This document shows, piece by piece, positions 34,953-43,054 of a stretch of DNA of 64,000 nucleotides (the first letter of the stretch is position 1; every line of letters starts with the position of its first letter). The notes beneath the pieces were generated by a model. That model searched no databases. It was given only the letters and a program-made list of their open reading frames with translations, and was not told the origin of the DNA. The stretch covers positions 1,116,001 to 1,180,000 of the forward strand of contig OY762939.1 of NCBI GenBank assembly GCA_963666965.1, written 5' to 3'. This DNA comes from Proruminimicrobium sp963666965. GTDB taxonomy: Bacteria; Elusimicrobiota; Endomicrobiia; Endomicrobiales; Endomicrobiaceae. The translations under genes and the position numbers were made by a program.

Positions 34953-35117
34953 ATTATCGTCTTATAAAATCAAAAAAATAAAAATATTTGAATATTCAAT
35001 TGACTTAGTATGTTAGTTGAAGTCTGTTTTCTGCGTTAAAAAAATAAACCCCTTGACATTTATAATAAAACGTCCTATAATAGACTCAAATACTAAATTA
35101 GTCGAAAGGACTGTTTT
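34953..35117. promoter_or_regulatory. tetR regulatory region with consensus promoter and two similar operators
   Basis: TTGACA (35053-35058), 17-bp spacer and TATAAT (35076-35081) form the best sigma70 promoter in the window. Operator 1, upstream: GACT(35002-35005)...AGTC(35021-35024) enclosing TTAGTATGTTAGTTGA. Operator 2, overlapping the transcript start: GACT(35083-35086)...AGTC(35100-35103) enclosing ATACTAAATTAGT, with the palindrome ACTAAATTAGT at 35092-35102. Read on the reverse strand, operator 2 repeats TTAGTAT and TTGA of operator 1. Autoregulation by TetR is likely. Confidence 0.6.
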
Positions 35118-35732
35118 ATGAAAACAACGGATTTAATAAAAGAGGAACAGACAAGAAGAGAAATAATAACGGCTTCCGGAGAATTATTCCAGAAATACGG
35201 CATAGATAAGACAACAATGGATGATATAGCAGATTCCGTAGGAAAGGGGAAAAGCTCTCTTTATTATTATTATAAAAGCAAAGAAGAAGTTTTTTATGCC
35301 GTAGTAAACAAAGAAAAAGATGAAATAATGCATTGCATAGGCGATGCAATAAAAGATATAGATTCGGCTTCCGAACAATTTAAAGTGTTTTTTCTTACCC
35401 ACTTTACGCAAGTAAGAAAAAAATTAAATCTTTATTCCGTGATAATAAAAGAAAATGCAAAAAAACATATAGATCTGTTCTATAAAATACAAAAAGAAAG
35501 TCTTGATTCACAGATATCAATACTTAAAAATATTATGTTAACCGGCATGAAGAAAGGCGAATTCCAAAAAATTAAAGAAGAAGAGTGTGAATCATTGGTT
35601 ACAGTAATTATAATGATGCTTCAGGGAATGGATTCAAATCTTATTTTTTCCAGAGACAAGTCTCAAACCATACCGAGCGGCGTTGAAAAGGCAATAGATG
35701 TTTTTATAAAAGGTTTAAAGTACGGGAGATAG
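35118..35732 (+). CDS. TetR-family repressor of the RND pump
   Basis: 204 residues. The N-terminal HTH is typical: ITASGELFQKYGIDKTTMDDIADSVGKGKSSLYYYYKSKEEVF (around residues 17-58). The C-terminal ligand-binding domain is helical and unassigned. CGAAAGGA precedes the ATG. The gene is 3 nt before the membrane-fusion protein, so tetR, MFP, RND and TolC form one operon, presumably self-repressed through the operators upstream. Confidence 0.9.
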   Translation: MKTTDLIKEEQTRREIITASGELFQKYGIDKTTMDDIADSVGKGKSSLYYYYKSKEEVFYAVVNKEKDEIMHCIGDAIKDIDSASEQFKVFFLTHFTQVRKKLNLYSVIIKENAKKHIDLFYKIQKESLDSQISILKNIMLTGMKKGEFQKIKEEECESLVTVIIMMLQGMDSNLIFSRDKSQTIPSGVEKAIDVFIKGLKYGR

Positions 35733-35735
35733 AAT

Positions 35736-36761
35736 ATGAAATTTTTGAAATTTGCGGATTTAAGTTTTTTAGTTTGTCTGTTGTTTCTTGCAGGGTGTAA
35801 TAACAGCTCAAAAATAATAGAAATTCCTCTAAAAGTTGAAACTTTTAAGATAACCGAAGCGTCAGCTCAAAAAGGTCTTTATTACAGCGGAACAATTGAA
35901 GCTGCTAAAAACATAAGCTTAAGTTTTCTTAACATGGGAACTGTAGAGGCTGTTTATGTAAGAGAAGGGGATAAAGTAAAAAAAGGGCAGCTGCTTGCAA
36001 CTCTTAACAGCCAAAATGCAAAAAATGCAATGGATATGGCGAAAGAAAAAGCCTTGCAGGCTGAAGATGCATTTAAAAGATTTCAGCCTATGTATGAGCA
36101 TGGCAATTTACCTGAAATAAAGATGGTTGAGATAAAAACATCAAAAAATCAGGCAGAACTTGCCGCCAAAATAGCTGAAAAAAATTATAATGATTGTTAT
36201 CTATACGCTCCGTGCGACGGATTTATAAGCGAAAGAAGCATTGAACCGGGCGACAGTATAATACCCGGAAAGACTGCAATACAAATAGTAAGCGTTGATA
36301 AGGTTTATGCAGTTATTTCTGTCCCGGAAAAAGAAATACAAAAAATTAAAAAAGGAATGGACGGCGAAGTTGAGGTTTCTGAAAATGAAATAAAACTTAA
36401 GGGAAAAGTTACTGATGTAGGAGTAAACGCAGATGCTTTTTCGAGAACTTACACTGTAAGAATTCTTCTTTCAAATCAGGCAGGCGAAGTTTTGCCCGGT
36501 ATGCTTTGCAACGTATATATACTTTCAAATAATGCATCGTCTGCGATAGTGGTTCCTGCCACTGCCGTAAAAGTTGACGAAGAAGGAAGAGAATGTGTCT
36601 ATGCGGTAGATGCCGTTTCAAAAAAAGTTTCTAAAAAATATGTTAAATCAAACGGATTTGCACAAGGCGGAATAATTATTGTTTCAGGGCTCGAGTCCGG
36701 AGATATTATAGCGGTTTCGGGTGTGCAGAAACTTGACGATGGGACTCTCGTTGAGTTTTAA
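35736..36761 (+). CDS. RND efflux periplasmic adaptor (membrane fusion lipoprotein)
   Basis: 341 residues. The lipoprotein signal ends in the lipobox LAGC with Cys21, so the adaptor is anchored to the inner membrane. HlyD/AcrA-like features are the first lipoyl half near residues 60-90 (GTVEAVYVREGDKVKKGQLLA), a helical hairpin, the second half (YAPCDGFISERSIEPGDSI near 154-172) and C-terminal beta-barrel and MP domains. The hairpin is short. The pump gene follows 8 nt after. Confidence 0.93.
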   Translation: MKFLKFADLSFLVCLLFLAGCNNSSKIIEIPLKVETFKITEASAQKGLYYSGTIEAAKNISLSFLNMGTVEAVYVREGDKVKKGQLLATLNSQNAKNAMDMAKEKALQAEDAFKRFQPMYEHGNLPEIKMVEIKTSKNQAELAAKIAEKNYNDCYLYAPCDGFISERSIEPGDSIIPGKTAIQIVSVDKVYAVISVPEKEIQKIKKGMDGEVEVSENEIKLKGKVTDVGVNADAFSRTYTVRILLSNQAGEVLPGMLCNVYILSNNASSAIVVPATAVKVDEEGRECVYAVDAVSKKVSKKYVKSNGFAQGGIIIVSGLESGDIIAVSGVQKLDDGTLVEF

Positions 36762-36769
36762 GGTGAATT

Positions 36770-39700
36770 ATGGAAAATAAAGAAAAAAAATCATTTATAG
36801 AACTTGCTTTAAAATACAGACAGATCCCTATTGTTTTAACGATAGCTTTATGCATAATAGGAATATATTCGCTTTTTAATATGCCAAGACAGGAATTTCC
36901 GGAATTTCATGTAAGGCAGGGGCTTGTTATTGCAGGTTTTCCCGGAGCTTCTTCCGAACAAGTTGACGAGCAGGTAGCAAAACCTTTGCAAAATTATCTT
37001 TTTCAGTATAAAGAAGTAAACAGAAAAAAAACTTATTCCGTTTCAAAAGAAGGACAGGTGGTAGTATTTTTGGAAGTAAACGAAAATGTTAAAGAACCTG
37101 ATCTTTTTTGGTCTAAATTAAGACTTGGGCTTCAGGAATTTAAGACTAAGCTGCCGCAGCAGGTTCTTTTGCTTGTCGGAGACAATAATTTTGGAGACGC
37201 TTCCGCGATTCTTCTTTCAATAACTTCAAAACAAAGAACATACAGAGAACTTGAAGATTATCTTGATAAACTTGAAAATATGGTCAGGAAAAATCCTGCC
37301 GTTTCAAACGTAAAACATTTCGGTCTTCAAAAAGAGCAGATAACAATTTATGCAGATCCGAATAAACTTGCTTACTACGGCATAAAACCTTCGCTTATAA
37401 CGGGGGCTTTACAGCTTGAATCAATAGTCGGATATGGAGGAAATGTTACGGATGAAAATCTGATAATGCCGATACATCTTCCTAAACAGTTTAAGTCGGA
37501 AGCCGATATAGCCGAACAGATAATATACACTTCGCCGCAGGGTCAGATAGTAAGAATAAAGGATGTTGCAAAAGTTGTAAGAGAATATGATGTTGACGAA
37601 TCATATGTTGAATGTAACGGACAGAAATCTGTTGTTTTATCCATGGAAATGCATTACGGCAACAATATAGTTCATTTTGGCAAAGATATAGACAAAATAA
37701 TAAAAGATTTTAAAACAACCGTTCCAAGCGATGTGCAGATTGCAAAGATCGCCGATATGCCGGGAGTTGTAAGCAGTTCAATAACGCATTTTTTCAGAGA
37801 TTTTGGAATGGCTGTTTTGGCCGTAATTGTAGTCATAATGATATTTCTTCCAAAACGTGTTGCCGCCGTTGCCGCTATTACCATTCCTATTTCAATATTG
37901 ATATCAATGGGATTATTGCAATGGGCCGGAGTTGCATTAAATACTGTTTCTCTTGCTACTCTTGTTCTTGTGCTTGGCATGATAGTTGATAATTCTATAG
38001 TTGTTATTGATAATCATATTGAAAAACTTGACCACGGCATTGACGTATGGACTGCTGCATGGAGCAGCGCCAAAGAATTATTTGTGCCGGTATTTACTGC
38101 TACTCTTGCCATTATGGTCGCTTTTTATCCGATGCCGATGTTTATGGACGGTATGTATAAAGAATTTGTTTCTCCTATTCCGGCAACCGTTACGATTACT
38201 CTTTTTGCATCTCTTTTGGTAGCTTCGCTTGTAGTTCCGATATTGTCATATTATTTTATTAAAAAAGGCGTTCATAACGGTGATAAAAAAAATTCGGACG
38301 GCAAAAAAAGTATGCTTGACAGGCTGCAGGGATTTTACGATTCAAGGATAGCGCTTACGATGAGTAAACCTTGGCATTCGATAGGAATTGCAATTCTTTG
38401 TATTTTTATCGGAATTTTTCTGCTTGTTTTTCTTCCTCAGGAAACTTTTCCGAAACTTGAAAGAAACCAATTTGCGGTTGAGATTTATTTTCCCGAAGGG
38501 ACTTCTCTTGACGCAAATGCCAAAACCACAAAAGAAATGGCAAAAATTCTTTTGCAGGATAAAAGAGTCGTTGACGTAATTTCTTTTATAGGTACAAGCT
38601 CGCCGAGATTTAATACTTTATACGCTCCACAGATACCGGCAAAAAATTATTCGCAGCTTATAGTTATAACAGATACCAATAAAAATACAAAAAAAGTTTT
38701 AAGAGAATATGACGCAAAATACAGAGAGGCTTTTGCGAACGCGCATATAAAATTTAAAGAACTTGATTTTTTACCGGTAACAGCTCCTATAGAAATAAGG
38801 ATATCGGGCGACAATATTGAAGAAATTAAAACTTACTCAAATAAAATAAAAGCCGTTATGCAGCAGGAAAAAGACATAATATGGCTAAGAGACGATTTCA
38901 GAAATCCGCTTCTTTCAATAGATTTGGATATTAACAAAGAAGCTGCAAACAGGCTCGGCATTACAAGAGGGCTTTTGGGGCTTTCAACAGCGCTAAACAG
39001 AAACGGCATGACTGTTGCCACTATATGGGAAAGCGATTATCAAAAATCTGTTGTTTTAAAATATGATAAATCAAAAACTTCAAAACCTGAAGATTTGGGC
39101 AGCCAGTATGTTTCTGCTCCGTTATCGGCAAAACCGATAATGTTAAGACAGGTTGCAAAATTAAAACCGGGTTTTAGCGAAGGACAAATTGTAAGGAGAA
39201 ACGGCAGATTAACGCTTACTCTCTATGCTGATGTCGCTTTCGGAAAACTTGCAAATCCCGTATTTAAAAATATAGAAACAAAAATTAAAGATATTCCAAA
39301 ACCGTCTGATATTGACGTTACTTACGGCGGAGAATACGAAAAATCTCTTGAAACTTACGGACCTTTTTCAAAATCGCTTGTTACAAGCGTAATACTTATA
39401 TTTTTTATATTGTTATTTCAGTTTAAGAGCGTCAGATTATCTCTTCTTGTAATGTGCACGATGCCTTTAAGTTTGATCGGCGGCGTTTTAGGACTTCTTA
39501 TAATCGGTTATCCTTTCGGCATGACTTCTTTTGTCGGCTTTATAGGACTGTTCGGAATAGTTGTCAGAAACGGAGTAATTCTTATAACTTACGCGCACGA
39601 ACTTGAGAAGGGTGGCATGTCTCTAAAAGATGCTGCGATAGCCGCAGGCAAAAGAAGGATGAGACCTATATTTTTAACTGCAAGCGCGGCAGCCGTTGGC

Positions 39701-39859
39701 GTTATTCCTCTTATAACTTCAGGTTCTCTTTTGTGGGGGCCGCTCGGTACCGTAATTTGTTTCGGGCTTATAGGTTCTACTATTTTAACTTTGTATGTTT
39801 TGCCTGTTGCCTACTGGAAATTCAGTCCGGAACATAAGGAGCAAAACGATGCGAAATAA
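36770..39859 (+). CDS. RND multidrug/efflux transporter (HAE1/AcrB family)
   Basis: 1029-residue inner-membrane proton antiporter with the AcrB-type two-fold repeat: TM1 near residues 20-36, large periplasmic loops (~40-330 and ~565-860), and two six-helix bundles. TM4 contains GMIVDNSIVVID near 403-414, where the usual Asp-Asp pair is Asp-Asn, as in many HAE1 members. The N-terminal periplasmic segment has FPEFHVRQGLVIAGFPGAS. At 1029 residues the pump is complete. Substrate is unknown. The downstream TolC gene overlaps it by 11 nt. Confidence 0.93.
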   Translation: MENKEKKSFIELALKYRQIPIVLTIALCIIGIYSLFNMPRQEFPEFHVRQGLVIAGFPGASSEQVDEQVAKPLQNYLFQYKEVNRKKTYSVSKEGQVVVFLEVNENVKEPDLFWSKLRLGLQEFKTKLPQQVLLLVGDNNFGDASAILLSITSKQRTYRELEDYLDKLENMVRKNPAVSNVKHFGLQKEQITIYADPNKLAYYGIKPSLITGALQLESIVGYGGNVTDENLIMPIHLPKQFKSEADIAEQIIYTSPQGQIVRIKDVAKVVREYDVDESYVECNGQKSVVLSMEMHYGNNIVHFGKDIDKIIKDFKTTVPSDVQIAKIADMPGVVSSSITHFFRDFGMAVLAVIVVIMIFLPKRVAAVAAITIPISILISMGLLQWAGVALNTVSLATLVLVLGMIVDNSIVVIDNHIEKLDHGIDVWTAAWSSAKELFVPVFTATLAIMVAFYPMPMFMDGMYKEFVSPIPATVTITLFASLLVASLVVPILSYYFIKKGVHNGDKKNSDGKKSMLDRLQGFYDSRIALTMSKPWHSIGIAILCIFIGIFLLVFLPQETFPKLERNQFAVEIYFPEGTSLDANAKTTKEMAKILLQDKRVVDVISFIGTSSPRFNTLYAPQIPAKNYSQLIVITDTNKNTKKVLREYDAKYREAFANAHIKFKELDFLPVTAPIEIRISGDNIEEIKTYSNKIKAVMQQEKDIIWLRDDFRNPLLSIDLDINKEAANRLGITRGLLGLSTALNRNGMTVATIWESDYQKSVVLKYDKSKTSKPEDLGSQYVSAPLSAKPIMLRQVAKLKPGFSEGQIVRRNGRLTLTLYADVAFGKLANPVFKNIETKIKDIPKPSDIDVTYGGEYEKSLETYGPFSKSLVTSVILIFFILLFQFKSVRLSLLVMCTMPLSLIGGVLGLLIIGYPFGMTSFVGFIGLFGIVVRNGVILITYAHELEKGGMSLKDAAIAAGKRRMRPIFLTASAAAVGVIPLITSGSLLWGPLGTVICFGLIGSTILTLYVLPVAYWKFSPEHKEQNDAK

Positions 39860-41198
39860 AAAAATTTATATATTAATATTTTTGTTGTCTGTTTCAGGCA
39901 GAGTTATTGCTGATGAAATTAATATAAGCACTTCGTCTTTAGAAAAAAATACTCAAATAATCACGCTTGAACAATATCAGAAAACAGCTCTTGCAAATAA
40001 CAGCGAACTTAAGACATTTGAAGCCGAAGCCGAATATACACATCAGGAATCAAAAGCGGCGGTAACAAAATATTTCCCTAAAATATCAGCGTCCGGTGCA
40101 ATAGGCAACAGTTCTATACTTCCCGGTCTTTCAGAACCAATAAGTATTTTGCCGCTTACATATCAGAGTAACGGTGCATCGGTAGTTATGTTAAACGCAA
40201 CACAGCCGTTATTTACAGGCGGACGCATAATAAACGGGAATAAACTTGCAGGTTCTGCCGCAAAAGCCGCAGATTATAAACTGCAGATGAAACGCAACGA
40301 AATATATTCAGAAGCTGAAAAAAAATACAGAGCATATCAGATTCTTGAAGGGAAAATGGATATCATAAGATCTTACGAGAAAATGATTGATTCTCTGTAT
40401 TTTCGTGTATCGCAGGCTTTTGAATTAGGTATATCATCAAAAAGCGATTTTTTAAGAGTTAAACTTAAAAAAGAAGAAATAGGCGTTCAAAAAGAACAGC
40501 TTGAAAAAATTATCGAAATTGCCGCTAAAGATTTAAAACTTTATGCCGGAATCGATGAAAACGAACAGATTTCTATTGATAAAAATTTTCAACAGATAGA
40601 TGAACCGGTTTATAATAAATCTGATTTTTCTTCTCATCTTAAAGAAAGACCTGAATATAAACTTCTTGAAATAAACGTTAAAGTCGCAAAACTGCAGAGA
40701 AATATTGAAACAGGTTCTTATATGCCGACGGTGGCTGTGGGAGCAAGTCTCTTTAGAAGCGATTATTTCAGCAATAATTATTTTGATAAAAGCGCAATGC
40801 ATTATCAGGATACCATGGCTTATGCAATGGTCAGCGTTCCTATAAGCGACTGGTGGCAGGCTTCGCATAAAATTAAAGGACTTAATGCAAAATATCATGC
40901 TGCGCGCGACGAATTTGATTCAAAATCAAAATATTTGTTGCTTGATATGGAAAGTAAGCTTACCCAGCTTGAAACTGCATACCGTCAGGTAAGAGTTGCC
41001 GAGATAGGTTTTGAACTTGCACAAACTAACAGGATAGAATCTGAAGATAGTTATAATAACGGAACGGAAAAACTTTCAGACTATCTTGAATCTATGGCTT
41101 TAGAACTTGAAAAACAGAATAAATTAGACGAAGCAAAAGCCGGTTATTTTGAAGCTAAAACAGCATTTCTTATATCTATAGCCGATCTGCAATACTAA
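39849..41198 (+). CDS. TolC-family outer-membrane efflux protein
   Basis: About 449 residues with signal peptide (MRNKKIYILIFLLSVSGRVIA). Two OEP repeats are seen: ITLEQYQKTALANNSELKTFEAE near 38-60 and a second beginning near 235, both long helical hairpins with short strands such as NATQPLFTGGRI. I chose ATG 39849, where AAGGAG ends 7 nt upstream, over an in-frame ATG 54 nt earlier that would lack a signal peptide. It completes the tripartite pump. Confidence 0.92.
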   Translation: MRNKKIYILIFLLSVSGRVIADEINISTSSLEKNTQIITLEQYQKTALANNSELKTFEAEAEYTHQESKAAVTKYFPKISASGAIGNSSILPGLSEPISILPLTYQSNGASVVMLNATQPLFTGGRIINGNKLAGSAAKAADYKLQMKRNEIYSEAEKKYRAYQILEGKMDIIRSYEKMIDSLYFRVSQAFELGISSKSDFLRVKLKKEEIGVQKEQLEKIIEIAAKDLKLYAGIDENEQISIDKNFQQIDEPVYNKSDFSSHLKERPEYKLLEINVKVAKLQRNIETGSYMPTVAVGASLFRSDYFSNNYFDKSAMHYQDTMAYAMVSVPISDWWQASHKIKGLNAKYHAARDEFDSKSKYLLLDMESKLTQLETAYRQVRVAEIGFELAQTNRIESEDSYNNGTEKLSDYLESMALELEKQNKLDEAKAGYFEAKTAFLISIADLQY

Positions 41199-41227
41199 CA
41201 GCGTTTTTGAAAATAAATTATATTTAT

Positions 41228-41246
41228 GATATCTTAAAACGATATC
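41228..41246. promoter_or_regulatory. GATATC-N7-GATATC inverted repeat before hydE
   Basis: Two copies of the palindrome GATATC (41228-41233 and 41241-41246) flank TTAAAAC, overlapping the position expected for a -10 after TTGAAA at 41207-41212. Possible operator of hydE-rrf2; factor unknown. Confidence 0.35.
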
Positions 41247-41268
41247 AGAAGTTATTTATTTACAAAAT

Positions 41269-42327
41269 ATGAATGAAATATTAAAAAAAGCCGAGACAAA
41301 ACATATTCTTACAAAAGAAGAAATAACTTCTCTTCTTTGCGATTCTTCTTTTGATAATGAACTTTTCAAAGCTGCCGACAGAGTCAGAGAAAAATATGTG
41401 GGCAACGAAGTTCATTTAAGAGCTTTGATCGAGTTTTCAAACGTATGCGGGCAAAATTGTCAATACTGCGGATTGCGCGCCGAAAACAAAAAAACCGAAA
41501 GATACTGCCTTGATGAAAATACTATTATTGATTTTGCCGAAAAAGCCGTAAGTTACGGATATAAAACAGTAGTTTTGCAGTCCGGTGAAAACAATGCCTA
41601 TACCGTAAAACAGATAACCGGCATAATAAAAAAAATAAAAAATCTCGGTCTTTCTCTTACTTTAAGCATAGGCGAAAAAACTTTTGACGAATACCAGTCT
41701 TATAAAAAAGCCGGAGCAGACAGATATCTTCTAAGAATAGAAACGACCGATAAAAATTTATATACAAAGTTGCATCCCGGTATGAGTTTTGAAAACCGCT
41801 TAAGATGTCTTTATGATTTAAAAAAACTTGATTATGAAGTTGGAACGGGCTGTCTTGTGGGGCTTCCGGAACAAAGTCTCCAGTCTCTTGCCGATGACAT
41901 TTTATTTTTTAAAGAGCTTGATGCCGATATGATAGGAGTAGGGCCTTTTATACCTAATCCCAATACTCCGTTAAAAGACGAAAAAGGCGGAACGTTTAAT
42001 CTTGCTTTAAAAGTAATGGCAATAACCCGGCTTGTACTTCCTGATATAAATATTCCGGCAACGACTGCAATGGAAACTTTAAATCCCGACGGAAGAATAA
42101 TCGCTCTTCAAAGCGGAGCAAATGTTGTTATGCCTAATGTCACCGAAGGCGATTACAGAAGAAAATACGAGCTGTATCCCGGTAAAATATGCGTTTACGA
42201 TACGCCGGCTAAATGTAAAAACTGCGTTAATTCAAAAATTACTTCAATAGGCAGAACAGTTTCTTCTCAGCACGGTAAAAGCAGGCATTTTGATGTAAGA
42301 AAACAACTTAAAAGGGAGATGTTATGA
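41269..42327 (+). CDS. hydE: [FeFe]-hydrogenase maturase HydE
   Basis: Radical SAM enzyme that helps build the H-cluster dithiolate/iron unit. C60-x3-C64-x2-C67 lies in NVCGQNCQYCGLR. Further family segments are VLQSGENNAYT near 101-111, LSIGEKTFDEY, RYLLRIETT near 152-160, GCLVGLPEQ and GPFIPNPNTPL. A C-terminal CKNC is at ~318-321. HydE rather than BioB or PylB is judged from the RIETT and PFIPNPNTPL segments. HydF and HydG are not in the window. rrf2 overlaps its stop by 4 nt. Confidence 0.9.
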   Translation: MNEILKKAETKHILTKEEITSLLCDSSFDNELFKAADRVREKYVGNEVHLRALIEFSNVCGQNCQYCGLRAENKKTERYCLDENTIIDFAEKAVSYGYKTVVLQSGENNAYTVKQITGIIKKIKNLGLSLTLSIGEKTFDEYQSYKKAGADRYLLRIETTDKNLYTKLHPGMSFENRLRCLYDLKKLDYEVGTGCLVGLPEQSLQSLADDILFFKELDADMIGVGPFIPNPNTPLKDEKGGTFNLALKVMAITRLVLPDINIPATTAMETLNPDGRIIALQSGANVVMPNVTEGDYRRKYELYPGKICVYDTPAKCKNCVNSKITSIGRTVSSQHGKSRHFDVRKQLKREML

Positions 42328-42761
42328 AAATATCAACTAAAGGAAGATATGCCCTGAGGCTCATGATAGATTTGGCGGAGCATGATAACGGCGGCTACAC
42401 GGCATTGAAAGATATATCCGCAAGACAAAAAATATCGTTAAAATATCTTGAACAAATTGTAATTCAGCTCTCGAAATCTGGTTTTCTTGAAAGTGTAAGA
42501 GGTTCTCAGGGAGGATACAGGCTTGCAAAAAAACCTTCAAAATATACGGCAGGAGATATACTCAGAGTAACTGAGGGAACTCTTGCTCCCGTAGTATGCC
42601 TTGAAACAAAAACAAATAAATGTGCCAGTTATGACAAATGTTCCACAGTTGATTTTTGGCATGGTTTGTATGATTTGATTCAAAAATATGTTGACGGCAT
42701 AACTCTTGAAGATCTCGTCAATAAACATATCCATAAAACTTCAAACGAATATTCGATTTAA
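42324..42761 (+). CDS. Rrf2-family regulator with three IscR-like Cys
   Basis: 145 residues. The winged-helix N-terminus is typical (MKISTKGRYALRLMIDLA, then ISLKYLEQIVIQLSKSGFLESVRGSQGGYRLAK). Cys92, Cys100 and Cys106 fall where IscR has its cluster ligands (92/98/104), so an Fe-S sensor is plausible; CymR lacks these residues as I recall. It is coupled to hydE and lies 19 nt before a promoter with a perfect inverted repeat that controls metY-cysK. It is a strong candidate for the factor reading that site and its relative at 51762-51785. Confidence 0.85.
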   Translation: MKISTKGRYALRLMIDLAEHDNGGYTALKDISARQKISLKYLEQIVIQLSKSGFLESVRGSQGGYRLAKKPSKYTAGDILRVTEGTLAPVVCLETKTNKCASYDKCSTVDFWHGLYDLIQKYVDGITLEDLVNKHIHKTSNEYSI

Positions 42762-42779
42762 TCAGTTTTCAAAAGACTG

Positions 42780-42808
42780 TTGACATTTTTTTTAATATAA
42801 TGTATATT
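42780..42808 (+). promoter_or_regulatory. Promoter of the metY-cysK unit
   Basis: TTGACA (42780-42785), 17-bp spacer, TATATT (42803-42808). It starts 18 nt after the rrf2 stop. Expected start of transcription near 42815, inside the operator. Confidence 0.65.
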
Positions 42809-42816
42809 TAATTCAT

Positions 42817-42836
42817 ACTATTCTGATAGGAATAGT
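42817..42836. promoter_or_regulatory. Inverted-repeat operator, probable Rrf2 site
   Basis: ACTATTC (42817-42823), TGATAG, GAATAGT (42830-42836): perfect 7-bp arms overlapping the transcription start. A similar element at 51762-51785 shares ACTATTC and TGATAG and sits at the same place relative to its own promoter. Confidence 0.65.
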
Positions 42837-42862
42837 GGATAATAAGAAATGGAGCGGTAATT

Positions 42863-42940
42863 ATGTATACAAATAAATTATTGAAACAAAAATTAATAAC
42901 AGTGAATTGTTTGTCATGGCGAATGCGCCTTTTCTGTTGA
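42863..42940 (+). CDS. Putative Cys-containing leader peptide upstream of metY
   Basis: 25-codon ORF with GGAG 8 nt before its ATG and stop TGA at 42938-42940. Cys is at residue 16 and at the last residue (25); the C-terminal half reads NCLSWRMRLFC. It lies between the operator and a 10-bp hairpin. Another short ORF with a similar RMR-x-x-C segment occurs at 51635-51727 beside a sulfur-linked gene. Too short to predict a product; a regulatory upstream ORF responding to Cys supply is inferred. Confidence 0.55.
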   Translation: MYTNKLLKQKLITVNCLSWRMRLFC

Positions 42941-42943
42941 ACT

Positions 42944-42966
42944 GTTTTTTTGACTTTCAAAAAAAC
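42944..42966 (+). repeat. AT-rich hairpin between leader peptide and metY
   Basis: GTTTTTTTGA (42944-42953), loop CTT, TCAAAAAAAC (42957-42966): a perfect 10-bp stem 3 nt after the leader stop codon. No T-run follows, so it is not a standard terminator. It could control access to GGGAGG at 42972-42977. Confidence 0.5.
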
Positions 42967-43054
42967 AAACAGGGAGGTTGACTTGAAACGTTTAATAGAT
43001 TCGGTAAAAGAAAAAATTAAAAAAATAAAATTAAAAAAAACAAGGAGCTTTAAA

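Noticed and set aside
36770..39859. Asp-Asn instead of Asp-Asp in TM4 of the RND pump as a sign of inactivation
   Set aside because: Asp-Asn at this place is frequent in HAE1-type pumps, so it does not imply loss of function.
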